DNA of 35,024 nucleotides from an uncultured Clostridia bacterium (GTDB taxonomy: Bacteria > Bacillota > Clostridia > Christensenellales > UBA1242): assembly GCA_944376825.1 (NCBI GenBank), contig CALWDY010000032.1, forward strand, positions 1-35,024, in the 5' to 3' direction. Shown piece by piece: positions 15,313 to 25,314 of this stretch (the stretch's first letter is position 1; each line of letters begins with the position of its first letter). Below the pieces are notes generated by a model, which worked only from the letters and a program-made list of their open reading frames with translations, had not been told where the DNA came from and did not search any database. Made by a program: the position numbers and the translations under genes.

Positions 15313-15657
15313 TTACATTGTAAATGCATTTTTTATATGATTAATTTCATCATCAAAAACTTCTATCACATCAAATCTGCAATTTTTATCAAAAGCTTTA
15401 TTTATTTGCAAATAATATGTTGCCACCAGTTTTAATTTGTTTTGTTTGTTTAAAGTTACCATTTCTCTTGGAAGTCCAAATTTTTTTGATGATTTACATT
15501 TCACTTCAATAAATATAACAATATTGTTTTTTGTTGCAATAATGTCAATTTCTCCAAGTTTGCAATTAAAATTGGTTTTTAAAATTTTGTACTTGTTCTT
15601 TTTTAAATATTGTTGCGCTTTTATTTCGCCATATTTTCCTAGTGTTTTTGTATTCAT
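15313..15657 (-). CDS. yraN: YraN/UPF0102 nuclease-fold protein
   Basis: The 114-aa protein has the UPF0102 pattern: GKYGEIKAQQYL, a GEIDIIA motif, VIFIEVKCKSS and RFDVIEV, the D-ExK arrangement of restriction-endonuclease-like folds. Cellular role is uncertain in the family, though it often accompanies rnhB, as here, where it follows after 2 nt. It is the last gene of the ylxM operon; only a weak T-rich stop signal is seen after it. Confidence 0.9.
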   Translation of the reverse strand: MNTKTLGKYGEIKAQQYLKKNKYKILKTNFNCKLGEIDIIATKNNIVIFIEVKCKSSKKFGLPREMVTLNKQNKLKLVATYYLQINKAFDKNCRFDVIEVFDDEINHIKNAFTM

Positions 15658-15659
15658 TT

Positions 15660-16259
15660 TTAACCTATAAAATGTTTAATAAAAGTTTCTCTATGTATTT
15701 CACATTTTCCATATTTTTTTAAGTTTTCAATATGTTCTTTTGTTCCATAGCCCTTATGTTTTTTCAAGTTATATGCAGGATATTTTTCATCCAACTTTTC
15801 CATTAGCCTATCACGATAAACCTTTGCTAGTATTGATGCACAAGCTATTAAATAACTTTTTGCATCACCTTTAATTATTGGCAAATACTCACATTTAACA
15901 TCAAGCCCTTTTACAGCATCAACAAGAAGCATATCTATTTTTATATTCATTTCGTTAACACATTTAGACATGCCTAGTTTAGTTGCATTTAAAATGTTTA
16001 TCTCATCTATTGTTTTGTTATCTACTTCAATAATTTTATAACAAGTTGCCGTGTTTATAATTTTTTCAAACAAAACTTCTCGTTTTTTTGTAGTCAATTT
16101 TTTACTATCATTCACGCCATCTATAATTTTATCTTTATCAAGCGGCATAACCACACATGCACAAACAACAGGACCTGCAAGTGGTCCACGCCCTGCTTCG
16201 TCCATTCCTGCCAAAATTTTATAGCCTTTACTTTTATATTCGTTCTCATATTCAAACAT
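15660..16259 (-). CDS. rnhB: Ribonuclease HII
   Basis: The 199-aa enzyme removes ribonucleotides from RNA-DNA hybrids. The signature AGMDEAGRGPLAGPV carries catalytic D20 and E21. A third acidic residue is D114 (LLVDAVK), and the HKGYGTKEH region follows. It starts 2 nt after rbgA ends. Confidence 0.95.
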   Translation of the reverse strand: MFEYENEYKSKGYKILAGMDEAGRGPLAGPVVCACVVMPLDKDKIIDGVNDSKKLTTKKREVLFEKIINTATCYKIIEVDNKTIDEINILNATKLGMSKCVNEMNIKIDMLLVDAVKGLDVKCEYLPIIKGDAKSYLIACASILAKVYRDRLMEKLDEKYPAYNLKKHKGYGTKEHIENLKKYGKCEIHRETFIKHFIG

Positions 16260-16261
16260 AT

Positions 16262-17116
16262 CTACACATCCAAAGTAATTTTTCCAAGTTTTCCTTTTCT
16301 AAAATCATCAACAACACTAAAACAAGTCCTATCGTAATCAATTTCATTGCCTTTTAATAAATAATGCTTTCTCTTTGCAATTTCTTCTAAAATTTCTAAA
16401 TCACTTAAATTTTCAATTGATATATTATACTTAATTTTTAATGCTTGACTATAATGTGTTTTTAAAAAATTTAATAAATACATAGCAATTTCATTTGTGT
16501 CAACTACTTCATTTTTAATGCTACCAATAATTGCCAAATTGTGTGCAACAGTTTGATTTTCTAGATTTGGCCAAAGTGTTCCGGGGGTATCTAAAACTTC
16601 GAAGCCATTTTTAAGAAGCACCCACTGCTTCCCCCTTGTAACTCCTGCTTTATCCCCTGTAATTGTTTTCTTTTGTCCACATAAATTATTTATAAGTGTG
16701 CTCTTTCCAGAATTTGGAACGCCAACAACCATTGCTCGCAAATTTATTTTTATACCTTTATTTTTATACTTTTCTATTTTTTCTTTGCACAAATTTTTCA
16801 TAATTGGTTCAATTTGTTTGTTTGCACCACTAAGTGTACTATTTAAAACTATGCAAAAAGAATTTTGTTTGTCTTTTAACAAATTTTTATATTTTTCAGT
16901 TTTTTCATCATCGGCTAAATCTGCTTTATTTAAAATATACAAAACAGGTTTATTTACACTTAAAGCATCAAATTTTGGATTTAAGCATGAAAAAGGTGCT
17001 CTGCTATCTAGAACATAAATAAGCATATCAACTTTTTTCATTTCATCGGTCATTTGATTTAACGCTTTCGCCATATGACCGGGAAACCAATTTATTTTTG
17101 TTGTTTTTTCGCTCAT
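16262..17116 (-). CDS. rbgA: RbgA/YlqF ribosome biogenesis GTPase
   Basis: The 284-aa circularly permuted GTPase has G4 NKAD (63-66) before G1 GVPNSGKST (132-140) and G3 DTPG (176-179). The N-terminal INWFPGHMAKAL and a C-terminal helical domain ending DFRKGKLGKITLD are typical. It matures the 50S subunit. It lies 11 nt after trmD. Confidence 0.96.
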   Translation of the reverse strand: MSEKTTKINWFPGHMAKALNQMTDEMKKVDMLIYVLDSRAPFSCLNPKFDALSVNKPVLYILNKADLADDEKTEKYKNLLKDKQNSFCIVLNSTLSGANKQIEPIMKNLCKEKIEKYKNKGIKINLRAMVVGVPNSGKSTLINNLCGQKKTITGDKAGVTRGKQWVLLKNGFEVLDTPGTLWPNLENQTVAHNLAIIGSIKNEVVDTNEIAMYLLNFLKTHYSQALKIKYNISIENLSDLEILEEIAKRKHYLLKGNEIDYDRTCFSVVDDFRKGKLGKITLDV

Positions 17117-17127
17117 AATTTTCTCTT

Positions 17128-17790
17128 TTATTTTAATAAATCTGGTCTATTATTTTTTGTAATAATTTTTGATTGTTCATTGCGCCATAATTCTATATTT
17201 TTATGATGTCCGCTTAACAAAACCTCTGGCACTTTTTTACCCTCAAAAACTTCGGGACGAGTGTATTGGGGATATTCTAAAAGTCCATTTGAAAAACTTT
17301 CTTCATCAAGGGACTGGGAATTAATAACACCCTCCATGTTTCTAACAATGCTGTCGACCATAACCATTGCAGGAAGTTCTCCCCCCGTTAAAACATAATC
17401 ACCAATTGAAATTTCTTCTGCCCCCAAAATTTCAAGTGCCCTTTCATCAACGCCTTCATAATGCCCACACAATATAATTAGATGTTTTTCTTTTGAAAGT
17501 TGTTTTGCTAAATTTTGATTAAAAACTTTACCCCTTGGACTTGTGAAAATAACTTTTGAATTTGATGTTTTTACACTGTTATAAGCATCCACAATAGGCT
17601 GTGCCATCATAACCATTCCTGCACCGCCACCATATGGATAATCATCACACTTTTTATGAATGTCCTTTGAAAAATCCCTTATGTTTGTTATTTTTATTTC
17701 AAACAAATTATTTTGTTTTGCTCTTTTTAAAATGCTGTAATTTAAACTATCAAACATTTCAGGAAACAAAGTTAATATGTCTATTCGCAT
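17128..17790 (-). CDS. trmD: tRNA (guanine-37-N1) methyltransferase TrmD
   Basis: The 220-aa SPOUT enzyme has the trefoil-knot SAM site ([14 protein letters not shown] and [17 protein letters not shown]) and the N-terminal LTLFPEMFD and [12 protein letters not shown]. It is slightly shorter than common family members at the C-terminus. It overlaps rimM by 10 nt. Confidence 0.96.
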   Translation of the reverse strand: MRIDILTLFPEMFDSLNYSILKRAKQNNLFEIKITNIRDFSKDIHKKCDDYPYGGGAGMVMMAQPIVDAYNSVKTSNSKVIFTSPRGKVFNQNLAKQLSKEKHLIILCGHYEGVDERALEILGAEEISIGDYVLTGGELPAMVMVDSIVRNMEGVINSQSLDEESFSNGLLEYPQYTRPEVFEGKKVPEVLLSGHHKNIELWRNEQSKIITKNNRPDLLK

Positions 17791-18281
17791 ATTTTTACCT
17801 CGTTATATCTTTCTTTATCAACAACGATATGGTCTGATTCAACTAAAACAACAACAGATGTTAAAAATGGAATTTTGTATTCCCTTTTATCTTCTTCAAG
17901 TATTGTTATAACATCAGCCGCCCCATAACTTTCAATATCTACAACCGTACCTATATAATTATTATAATTATCTACAACTTCTGTCCCAATTAAGTTTTCG
18001 GTGTAATACGTATTTTCATTTAAAATAATATCTTCATCATTAACATATAGACTTTTGTTTCTATATTTTTCTGCATTTGTTCTATCACTTAAACCTTGCA
18101 ACGTTAAATACATAAAACCTTGTCTAAGCGACATATGTTTTATTTTTGTTGGAACAGAATTATTATCAATGTAAACTTCTTTTATATTTTTATAAATATC
18201 CAAATTAGTGTCAGCAGGATATACTTTTAATTCACCCTTAACACCTTGTGGTTTAACTATTTTACCAATTAAAATTTTCAT
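17781..18281 (-). CDS. rimM: 16S rRNA processing protein RimM
   Basis: The 166-aa protein assists maturation of the 30S head. An N-terminal RimM barrel ([18 protein letters not shown]) is followed by a PRC-barrel domain ([34 protein letters not shown]). The conserved IPFL motif is at the end. It is preceded by a 209-bp untranslated region with strong RNA structure, whereas Bacillus has ylqD in this slot. Confidence 0.94.
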   Translation of the reverse strand: MKILIGKIVKPQGVKGELKVYPADTNLDIYKNIKEVYIDNNSVPTKIKHMSLRQGFMYLTLQGLSDRTNAEKYRNKSLYVNDEDIILNENTYYTENLIGTEVVDNYNNYIGTVVDIESYGAADVITILEEDKREYKIPFLTSVVVLVESDHIVVDKERYNEVKICE

Positions 18282-18315
18282 TTAATCTCCATACAAAAAA
18301 CAGGCAATATTTTTT

Positions 18316-18477
18316 AGACTGACCAAAAACATCGTAAACAAAAAAACATAACTTTTACTTACTTTGTTTATTGCAAAACGCCCAAAAACAGTTATTTAGA
18401 TAACTAAATTCCTGCTTTTGGGCATTTTGCGAGCCTCGTCTCACTTGTTTTTTACAGTCTGGTTTATTTAGTGAGAC
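18316..18477 (-). ncRNA. Structured RNA element between khpA and rimM
   Basis: In the minus-strand transcript the order is as follows. First comes an 8-bp hairpin (GTCTCACT/AGTGAGAC, 18477-18470 with 18445-18438, 24-nt loop), then GAGGCTC. Next is a long hairpin (18430-18373): a 19-bp stem, a 2x2 internal loop and a 6-bp ATTTAG/CTAAAT top with TTAT loop. Two positions of the long stem are G-U pairs only when the minus strand is transcribed. CAGTCT at 18321-18316 can pair with AGACTG in the first loop (18460-18455). There is no T-tract after it, so it is not a simple terminator. A leader regulating rimM-trmD, a processing signal or a small RNA are all possible. Confidence 0.6.
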
Positions 18478-18490
18478 AAAGAATTGTATA

Positions 18491-18721
18491 TTATTTGTTT
18501 ATTTTAACATTGTATCTTATTTTTTCTTTACTAGACACAGATTTTACAATCGCCCTTATACTTTGAGCAATTCTTCCGTTTTTGCCAATTACTTTTCCAA
18601 TGTCTTCATCGGCAACATTTACAATTATATTTATTTCACTGCCTTCTCTCTGTGTGGTTATTTTTACGGCTTCTTGGTTGTCTACTAAACTTTTTACAAT
18701 GTATTCAACTAACTCTTCCAT
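18491..18721 (-). CDS. khpA: KH-domain RNA-binding protein KhpA (YlqC)
   Basis: The 76-aa single KH domain has the GKVIGKNGRIAQSIRAIV loop (GxxG) and full family length. KhpA with KhpB binds many small RNAs and influences cell size in Gram-positive bacteria. It follows rpsP by 24 bp, the standard order. Confidence 0.95.
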   Translation of the reverse strand: MEELVEYIVKSLVDNQEAVKITTQREGSEINIIVNVADEDIGKVIGKNGRIAQSIRAIVKSVSSKEKIRYNVKINK

Positions 18722-18745
18722 AACCCTCCTTATAGTGATTTACAA

Positions 18746-18997
18746 TTATTTTCTTTCAATTGCACCACTTTTAATTAACAATTCTCTTGCAGTTTCTGTT
18801 GGTTGAGCACCATTTTTTATCCATGCAACAGCTTTTTCATTGTTAATTTTGATTTCAGCAGGATTAGTTAAAGGATTGTATGTTCCTAAAATTTCAACAA
18901 ATTTACCATCTCTTGGTGATCTTGAATCTGCAACCACAACTCTATAAAATGGTGCTTTTTTGTCTCCTAATCTTGTTAATCTTATTTTTAATGCCAT
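18746..18997 (-). CDS. rpsP: Ribosomal protein S16
   Basis: The 83-aa protein has the full family sequence ([49 protein letters not shown]). GGAG lies upstream. It lies between ffh and khpA, the usual Firmicutes order. Confidence 0.98.
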   Translation of the reverse strand: MALKIRLTRLGDKKAPFYRVVVADSRSPRDGKFVEILGTYNPLTNPAEIKINNEKAVAWIKNGAQPTETARELLIKSGAIERK

Positions 18998-19050
18998 TTT
19001 TTTCTTCTCCTTTTTTAGTGTTTATATATTATTTTTAGTAATATATCAAA

Positions 19051-20364
19051 TTAAAATAATCGTCCAAAGCCTCTTTTGTTTTTCATTTGTTTCATCATTT
19101 CTTTGGACTGCTCAAATTGCCTAATAAGCATGTTTACATCTTGAATTGTTGTTCCACTGCCTTTTGCAATTCTTTTCCTTTGACTTGACTTAATCAAGTC
19201 GGGGTTTAACCTTTCTTTTTTTGTCATACTTTGAATTATAGCTCTATTTTTTACAAGAGCCTTTTCATCAATTTTTGCTCCACCAAGTTTTCCGCTAAGA
19301 CCAGGTATCATTGCAATTAAATCATTTATGTTGCCCATTTTGCTTAGTTTTTCTAATTGCGATAAATAATCTTCAAATGTAAAAGAATTTTCTCTAAAAC
19401 TTTTTTCAAGTTTTTTCATTTCTTCTTCACTTACTTGTTCTTGTGCTTTTTCTATTAAACTTAAAACATCACCCATGCCAAGAATTCTTGACGCTATTCT
19501 GTCGGCATAAAAAGGTTCTATATCTCCAATTTTTTCTCCTACACCACAGAATTTAATTGGTTTGTTTGTTATTGCTTTAATAGAAAGCGCCGCACCACCA
19601 CGAGTGTCACCATCTAATTTTGTTAAGATGACTCCTGTAATGTCTAAATCGTTATTGAAACTTTCTGCAACTGTAACTGCATCTTGTCCGGTCATAGAGT
19701 CCACTGTAAGCAAAATTTCTGTTGGACGAACTTCTTTTTTTATTTGTTTTAACTCGTTCATTAGTTCTTCGTTTATATGAAGTCTTCCAGCAGTATCGAT
19801 TATAACTGTGTCATAACCTTGTTTTAAAGCAAGCGAAACTGCTTCTTTTGCTGTTTTTATAGGATTTTGTGTTCCTTTTTCAAAAACATCTACTTTTGCT
19901 TGACCGCCAACAACTTTTAACTGATTTATTGCCGCAGGTCTATATATATCGCACGCAACCAAAAGTGGTTTTTTGCCGGATTTTTTTAAATATGCACCAA
20001 GTTTTGCACACATTGTTGTTTTTCCAGCACCTTGCAGACCGCACATCATTATTATTGTTGGTGGCATTGATGCAACCATTAATTTTTGGTTTGGACTACT
20101 CATTAAATTTGTAAGTTCTTCGTTTACAATTTTAATAACTTGTTGACCAGGAGTTAAACTTTTTAAAACTGTATCACCTACTGCTTTTTCGGAAACTTTT
20201 TTTATAAAGTCTTTAACTACAAGATAATTAACATCGGCTTCTAATAGTGCCAGTTTAACTTCTCGCATTGCTTCTTTAATTTCTAGTTCAGTAAGTTTTC
20301 CTCTTTTTGTAAGTTTAGAAAATATGTGAGACATTTTTTCTGTTAAACTTCCAAACAATGCCAT
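19051..20364 (-). CDS. ffh: Signal recognition particle GTPase Ffh
   Basis: The 437-aa protein has an N domain, a G domain with GLQGAGKTT at 109-117, DTAGRLH and TKLDGDTRGGAA, and a C-terminal M domain with the GSGTTIQDVN signature. It targets nascent membrane proteins with SRP RNA. Its ATG overlaps the ylxM stop (TAATG). Confidence 0.97.
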   Translation of the reverse strand: MALFGSLTEKMSHIFSKLTKRGKLTELEIKEAMREVKLALLEADVNYLVVKDFIKKVSEKAVGDTVLKSLTPGQQVIKIVNEELTNLMSSPNQKLMVASMPPTIIMMCGLQGAGKTTMCAKLGAYLKKSGKKPLLVACDIYRPAAINQLKVVGGQAKVDVFEKGTQNPIKTAKEAVSLALKQGYDTVIIDTAGRLHINEELMNELKQIKKEVRPTEILLTVDSMTGQDAVTVAESFNNDLDITGVILTKLDGDTRGGAALSIKAITNKPIKFCGVGEKIGDIEPFYADRIASRILGMGDVLSLIEKAQEQVSEEEMKKLEKSFRENSFTFEDYLSQLEKLSKMGNINDLIAMIPGLSGKLGGAKIDEKALVKNRAIIQSMTKKERLNPDLIKSSQRKRIAKGSGTTIQDVNMLIRQFEQSKEMMKQMKNKRGFGRLF

Positions 20365-20669
20365 TATAAGTCCTCCAAAATTTTTGTAATTTTACTTTTT
20401 ATATCTTTTTCATTTAAATTTAACAAACAATTAAGCTGTGTTTTTATCTTGTATAACTTTATTTTAGCTTCAAAATCAAAAAGTTTTTGCTTGGCTTTTT
20501 TTATTGCGTCTAAAACTGCAACTCTTGAAACATTTTCATTTTCAGCAATTTCAGCAAGCGACATATCATTATTGATATAATTATTTAACACTTGTCTTTG
20601 TTTATTTGAAAGCAGTTCGCCATACAAATCTAAAAGTTCGCCTAGTTTAATTGTTTCTTCAATTTTCAT
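20364..20669 (-). CDS. ylxM: YlxM, SRP-associated helix-turn-helix protein
   Basis: The 101-aa helical protein has a sigma-70 region-4-like HTH (LLSNKQRQVLNNYINNDMSLAEIAENENVSRVAV). YlxM binds SRP components in Gram-positive bacteria and is generally co-transcribed with ffh, as here. It opens the operon running to yraN. Confidence 0.93.
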   Translation of the reverse strand: MKIEETIKLGELLDLYGELLSNKQRQVLNNYINNDMSLAEIAENENVSRVAVLDAIKKAKQKLFDFEAKIKLYKIKTQLNCLLNLNEKDIKSKITKILEDL

Positions 20670-20702
20670 AAATCCCTGTTAAGTAAAATTACTTTACACC
20701 AC

Positions 20703-20731
20703 AATATAGCACATTAAAATTATTTTGACAA
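20703..20731 (-). promoter_or_regulatory. Promoter of the ylxM-ffh-...-yraN operon
   Basis: -35 TTGTCA (20731-20726), 17-nt spacer ending TGC (extended -10), -10 TATATT (20708-20703). Confidence 0.75.
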
Positions 20732-20746
20732 GTGTTTTATTTAAAA

Positions 20747-21865
20747 TTAAGGCAAAAGTTTTAAAATTATTTGATTTGTAACACCAAACTTATCTTCACA
20801 AATTTTTATGGTATCATTTTCATATGTTATAAATTTGTTCTTAACCAAAAAATCAATTTCATATTTTTTTTCATTTATAACATCATAACCTAAACCATTG
20901 AGAGCCTTTACATCAACCCCATAAACAGTTCGAAGCGACAGCATTATCATCTCTTCAACTTTTTCTAAGCATGAAAGTTTTTCTTTATTATATCCAAATT
21001 CATTATTTAAGTATTCTTGAATATTGCAAGTATTTGCATACCTTGATCCATCAACATAAGAGTGTGCACTAAGTCCAAAACCATAATACTCTTTTAGTTG
21101 CCAATAACCAATGTTATGTTTACATTCGTAGTTCTTTTTTGCAAAATTAGATATTTCATATCGATTATATCCATATTTTTTTAAATACTTAAAAATATTA
21201 TTATAATATTTAACACATTTATCTTCGCTTATTATTTTTACTTTTTTATTATTTATTATATTTGTTAGTTTAGTGCCTTTTTCGTTTATAAGCATATAAC
21301 ACGAAATATGTTGAACTTTTAATTTTATCAATCTTTTAATGGTGTTTTTTAATTTATAATAATTTTGATTTGGTATTCCTATTAAAACATCGGTATTTAT
21401 ATTGCTAAACCCGCATTTTTTTGCTAGTTTTATAGCATTAATTGCTTGTTTTTTTGTGTGTGTTCTTCCTATTATTTTTAAGCATTTATTATTTAAAGAT
21501 TGAACTCCAAAACTTATTCTGTTTATTCCTAATTTTTTATACTGCAAAAATTTATTTTCGCTTATTGAACAAGGGTTGACTTCTATTGTTATTTCTGCAT
21601 TTTTTAAAACATTAAAATTTTCATTTATTTGTTTTATTATTTTTTTTATATATTTTTGATCTATACTGGATGGAGTTCCTCCGCCAATATATATTGAAGA
21701 AATATTTGCATTTTTATTTTTATTTAATTTTATTTCTTCTACTAATTTTAAAAAATACTTTTCTTTTATTTTTTCACTATAAATAGACGAGCAAAAATTA
21801 CAGTAAAAACATTTACTATCACAAAAAGGTATATGGATATAAATCATTTTATCGGTCATTATCAT
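20747..21865 (-). CDS. hemW: HemW-type radical SAM protein
   Basis: The 372-aa protein has C15-x3-C19-x2-C22 (FCDSKCFYC), which coordinates the 4Fe-4S of radical SAM enzymes. YIGGGTPSS and the FGVQSLN motif are shared with coproporphyrinogen dehydrogenase relatives. HemW proteins are heme chaperones rather than HemN enzymes; no other heme gene lies here, so the physiological role is unclear. The start is uncertain: ATG at 21865, 21859 or 21847, the last directly after the lepA stop. The body is unusually rich in Lys/Asn/Ile. Confidence 0.9.
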   Translation of the reverse strand: MIMTDKMIYIHIPFCDSKCFYCNFCSSIYSEKIKEKYFLKLVEEIKLNKNKNANISSIYIGGGTPSSIDQKYIKKIIKQINENFNVLKNAEITIEVNPCSISENKFLQYKKLGINRISFGVQSLNNKCLKIIGRTHTKKQAINAIKLAKKCGFSNINTDVLIGIPNQNYYKLKNTIKRLIKLKVQHISCYMLINEKGTKLTNIINNKKVKIISEDKCVKYYNNIFKYLKKYGYNRYEISNFAKKNYECKHNIGYWQLKEYYGFGLSAHSYVDGSRYANTCNIQEYLNNEFGYNKEKLSCLEKVEEMIMLSLRTVYGVDVKALNGLGYDVINEKKYEIDFLVKNKFITYENDTIKICEDKFGVTNQIILKLLP

Positions 21866-23660
21866 CTGTTTTAAGTATGCTTATAAACGCTTCGCTTGGA
21901 AGTTCAACAGAACCAAACTTGCGCATACGCTTTTTACCTGCTTTTTGTTTTTCAAGAAGTTTTCTTTTTCTAGAAATATCTCCGCCATAACATTTTGCAA
22001 GAACATCTTTTCGCATTGCACTAACCGTTTCTCTTGCAATTATTTTTCCACCCACACATGCTTGAATTGGAACTTCAAAAAGTTGTCTTGGAATAACTTT
22101 TTTTAATTTTTCAGCAATTTGTCTTCCCCTTTGATATGCTTTTTCTTTGTGCGTTATTAAGCTAAGCGCATCACAAGTTTCTCCGTTCAACATTATATCC
22201 AATTTAACAAGGTCACTTGGCATAAATCCACACAATTCATAATCCAAACTTGCATATCCGCGTGTTCTTGATTTTAGACTGTCAAAAAAATCATAAATCA
22301 TTTCAGCAAGTGGCATAATATATTTCATCACCACTCTTGTTTTTTCAATATATTGCATATCAATAAACACACCACGCTTATCTTGGCACAAATCCATTAT
22401 TGCCCCAACATATTCGGGAGGCGTATAAACATTTAACTTTATCATAGGTTCTTCTATTTTTTCTATTTCACTTAATGGTGGAAGCATTGAAGGGTTTGAA
22501 ACTTCAATCATTTCACCATTTGTTTTATATACGTTATAACTTACACTTGGCGCAGTTGTTATTATATCCAAGTTAAATTCACGCTCTAATCTTTCGGTTA
22601 TAATTTCCATGTGAAGAAGCCCCAAAAAACCACATCTAAACCCAAACCCAAGCGCAACAGATGATTCTGGCATAAAAATTAAAGAAGCATCGTTTAATTT
22701 TAATTTTTCAAGTGCATCTTTAAGTTCTACATATTTTGCGCCGTCAACTGGAAAAATTCCACTAAATACAACAGGTTGAACTTCTTTATATCCGCTAAGT
22801 GGCTCTTTTGTTGGATTTTGAGCATCTGTAATTGTGTCACCAACCTTTGTATCAGATAAATTTTTTATGCTTGCGCAAATATAGCCAACATCTCCACTTG
22901 ATAAAACATCCGTTTGCTTCATTGATGGACAAAACACACCAACCTCTGTAACATCATATGTTTTTCCGGTTTTCATCATCATAATTTTATTGCCAACTTT
23001 AACAGTGCCATCAAAAATCCTTACAAAGCATATAGCACCTTTAAAATTGTCATAAAAACTATCAAATATAAGTGCCTTTAAACTTTCATTTTCATTTCCA
23101 TTTGGACAAGGAATTTTTTCTACAATTTGATTTAATACTTCATCAATATTAATTCCATCTTTTGCCGAAATACAAGGAATATCATCAGCAGGAAGGCCTA
23201 TAATCTCTTCAATTTCTTTTTTACATTCTTCTACATTTGCACTTGGCAAATCTATTTTATTTAAAACAGGAAGAATTTCTAAATTGTTATCAAGCGCCAA
23301 ATAAGTGTTTGCAATCGTTTGAGCCTCAACTCCCTGAGATGCATCAACAATTAAGATAGCTCCCTCACAAGCAGCAAGCGATCTTGAAACTTCATAAGTA
23401 AAGTCAACATGTCCAGGCGTATCAATAAGATTTAAAATATATTCTTCGCCTTTATAATTGTAAAACATTCTTGTTGGAGTTAATTTTATTGTTATTCCCC
23501 TTTCTCTTTCAATATCCATACTATCTAATAATTGCTCACTCATTTCTCTCTTAGATACGGTGCCGGTTTTTTCAATAAGCCTATCTGCCAAAGTGCTTTT
23601 TCCATGATCTATATGTGCAATTATGCAAAAGTTTCTTATATTTTTTTGTCTATCGTTCAT
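21849..23660 (-). CDS. lepA: Elongation factor 4 (LepA)
   Basis: The 603-aa translational GTPase has G1 AHIDHGKST near residues 15-23, DTPGHVDF and [11 protein letters not shown]-like domains and the LepA-specific C-terminus ([19 protein letters not shown]). It back-translocates or rescues stalled ribosomes. AGGAG precedes the ATG. hemW follows with overlap, a common Firmicutes pair. Confidence 0.97.
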   Translation of the reverse strand: MNDRQKNIRNFCIIAHIDHGKSTLADRLIEKTGTVSKREMSEQLLDSMDIERERGITIKLTPTRMFYNYKGEEYILNLIDTPGHVDFTYEVSRSLAACEGAILIVDASQGVEAQTIANTYLALDNNLEILPVLNKIDLPSANVEECKKEIEEIIGLPADDIPCISAKDGINIDEVLNQIVEKIPCPNGNENESLKALIFDSFYDNFKGAICFVRIFDGTVKVGNKIMMMKTGKTYDVTEVGVFCPSMKQTDVLSSGDVGYICASIKNLSDTKVGDTITDAQNPTKEPLSGYKEVQPVVFSGIFPVDGAKYVELKDALEKLKLNDASLIFMPESSVALGFGFRCGFLGLLHMEIITERLEREFNLDIITTAPSVSYNVYKTNGEMIEVSNPSMLPPLSEIEKIEEPMIKLNVYTPPEYVGAIMDLCQDKRGVFIDMQYIEKTRVVMKYIMPLAEMIYDFFDSLKSRTRGYASLDYELCGFMPSDLVKLDIMLNGETCDALSLITHKEKAYQRGRQIAEKLKKVIPRQLFEVPIQACVGGKIIARETVSAMRKDVLAKCYGGDISRKRKLLEKQKAGKKRMRKFGSVELPSEAFISILKTDDNDR

Positions 23661-23694
23661 TTATTCTCCTAAATGCTCCTAAAATAATAAAATA

Positions 23695-23723
23695 ATTATA
23701 TATAAATTGAAACAAATAATCAA
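23695..23723 (-). promoter_or_regulatory. lepA promoter
   Basis: -35 TTGATT (23723-23718), 17-nt spacer, perfect -10 TATAAT (23700-23695). Confidence 0.7.
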
Positions 23724-23783
23724 ACAATAATAAAAAGTAGACATAATTTTTTTGATATGCTAATATTCTTTAAGGAGAAACAA

Positions 23784-24509
23784 ATGGATATTTTTAAAAC
23801 TTGGCTTGTTGAGAGATGTATAGCACATCGTGGTTTTCATAATGAGACCTACCCTGAAAATTCACTAGGAGCTTTTGAAAATGCAATAAAAAATGGCCAC
23901 CCAATTGAACTGGATGTTCATATGATTTGTGATGGAACAATTGTTGTTTTTCATGATGACACATTATCAAGAATGACGCAAAAGGATGGCTATATTAAAA
24001 ATTTAACAAAAGACTTGCTAAAAAATTATAACCTTGCCAACACTCAATATACAATTCCAACATTAGAAGAAGTTCTTGAACTGGTTAATGGTCAAGTGCC
24101 AATTTTAATTGAAATAAAAAACACCTCAAAAGTTGGTGAACTGGAAAGCAAACTTTTAAAAATTTTAAACAACTATAAAGGTGAATTCGCAATCCAGTCA
24201 TTTAATCCGTTTGTGGTTGAATGGTTTAAAAACAATGCACCAAACATTCTTAGAGGCCAACTTGCTGGTTTCTTTAAAGGTGAAAAAATGTCTTTTGTTA
24301 GAAAATTTGCTTTAAAAAGAATGTTACTAAACAAAAAAGCAAAACCAGATTTTATTTCTTATGATGCAAGAAATGTTCCAAATAGATTTGTAAGAAAATA
24401 CAATAGACTCCCCCTTCTTGTTTGGTGCGTAAGAAGTCAAGAAGAATATATGAAAGTTGTTAAACATTGTGATAATATTATTTTTGAAAATTTTGAACCA
24501 AAAATATAG
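23784..24509 (+). CDS. Glycerophosphodiester phosphodiesterase
   Basis: The 241-aa GDPD-family protein hydrolyses glycerophosphodiesters to glycerol-3-phosphate and an alcohol. The catalytic pattern is clear: CIAHRGFHNETYPENS, IELDVHMICDGTIVVFHDDTL, PILIEIKN and the end motif VWCVRS. There is no signal peptide, so a cytoplasmic enzyme is expected. An ATG at 23757 is in frame, but AAGGAG precedes the one at 23784. It is one of only two host genes on the plus strand. plsY next door also acts in glycerolipid metabolism. Confidence 0.92.
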   Translation: MDIFKTWLVERCIAHRGFHNETYPENSLGAFENAIKNGHPIELDVHMICDGTIVVFHDDTLSRMTQKDGYIKNLTKDLLKNYNLANTQYTIPTLEEVLELVNGQVPILIEIKNTSKVGELESKLLKILNNYKGEFAIQSFNPFVVEWFKNNAPNILRGQLAGFFKGEKMSFVRKFALKRMLLNKKAKPDFISYDARNVPNRFVRKYNRLPLLVWCVRSQEEYMKVVKHCDNIIFENFEPKI

Positions 24510-24524
24510 AAAAATATTTACTGT

Positions 24525-24557
24525 AAAAAACCTCGCAATTATCTAGCGAGGTTTTTT
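24525..24557. terminator. Bidirectional terminator between gdpD and plsY
   Basis: A perfect 12-bp stem AAAAAACCTCGC (24525-24536) with GCGAGGTTTTTT (24546-24557), loop of 9, with A/T runs on both sides serving both convergent genes. The last T overlaps the plsY stop. Confidence 0.85.
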
Positions 24558-25314
24558 AACCAATTTCTCTTTGTGATTCATGAATTTTCTTCTCTTTTCT
24601 TTGTTGTTTTTTTTCTTGTTTGCTAAACTCTGATAAGTTTTGATTTGAAAAATCATCTTTAGCTTTTGTTTTATTTTTTCCTATCTTTTTTAATTTTTCC
24701 TTAAAATTAACTTTGTTTTCCTTCCCTAAAAGCAATCTATTTATATTGCTTCTATGCATAAACCAAACAAGGAAATATAAAACAAATAATATTATTGTGA
24801 TAACAATGTTATCATGAAATTTATATCCTTCAACAAGGGTAAGTGCAGTTATATATAAGAAAGAAGCAATTGCACCATAATCAAAAATAACCAAATATAG
24901 AAAGCACACTGCAAACATTATAATTGCCCAATATGGTTCTGTAACAGCAAACATACCAAGCATTGTTGCAACACCTTTTCCTCCTTTAAATTTGTAAAAT
25001 GCTGGAAAGCAATGTCCAACAACGGCACTCATTCCACCAACATAAAGGCCTATATATGACATTTCATTTGCAATGTCCCCACCAAACATATAAAACCCAA
25101 GAAGTGATGGGATTGCACCTTTAATTGCATCAAAAAACAAAGTTAATATACCCATTTTAAAACCAAATGTTCTTAGCATGTTCATTGAGCCTGGATTTCC
25201 GCTTCCATGTTTTGTGATGTCATCTTTTCTAAGTCGTGAAATGATTTTTGCAGAACTAATGTTGCCTAACAAATATCCACACACAACAAGCACCAAAAAC
25301 TTTAAAGCAACCAT
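24556..25314 (-). CDS. plsY: Acyl-phosphate glycerol-3-phosphate acyltransferase PlsY
   Basis: This membrane acyltransferase makes lysophosphatidate. Family motifs are GNISSAKIISRL, GSGNPGSMNMLRTFG and KFKGGKGVATMLG, with five to six hydrophobic segments (first at 1-20). The enzyme proper ends near residue 200. A further ~50 residues form a strongly charged Lys/Glu/Gln-rich tail not usual in PlsY. The start overlaps the der stop (TAATG). Confidence 0.93.
   Translation of the reverse strand: MVALKFLVLVVCGYLLGNISSAKIISRLRKDDITKHGSGNPGSMNMLRTFGFKMGILTLFFDAIKGAIPSLLGFYMFGGDIANEMSYIGLYVGGMSAVVGHCFPAFYKFKGGKGVATMLGMFAVTEPYWAIIMFAVCFLYLVIFDYGAIASFLYITALTLVEGYKFHDNIVITIILFVLYFLVWFMHRSNINRLLLGKENKVNFKEKLKKIGKNKTKAKDDFSNQNLSEFSKQEKKQQRKEKKIHESQREIG

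Noticed and set aside
20670-20702. Small AAGTAA/TTACTT palindrome ahead of ylxM
   Set aside because: The loop would be too short and the stem is weak; it does not support a regulatory call.
23738-23766. TAGACA-17-TAATAT as the gdpD promoter
   Set aside because: Transcription would start within the ribosome binding site, so the pattern is doubtful as the working promoter.
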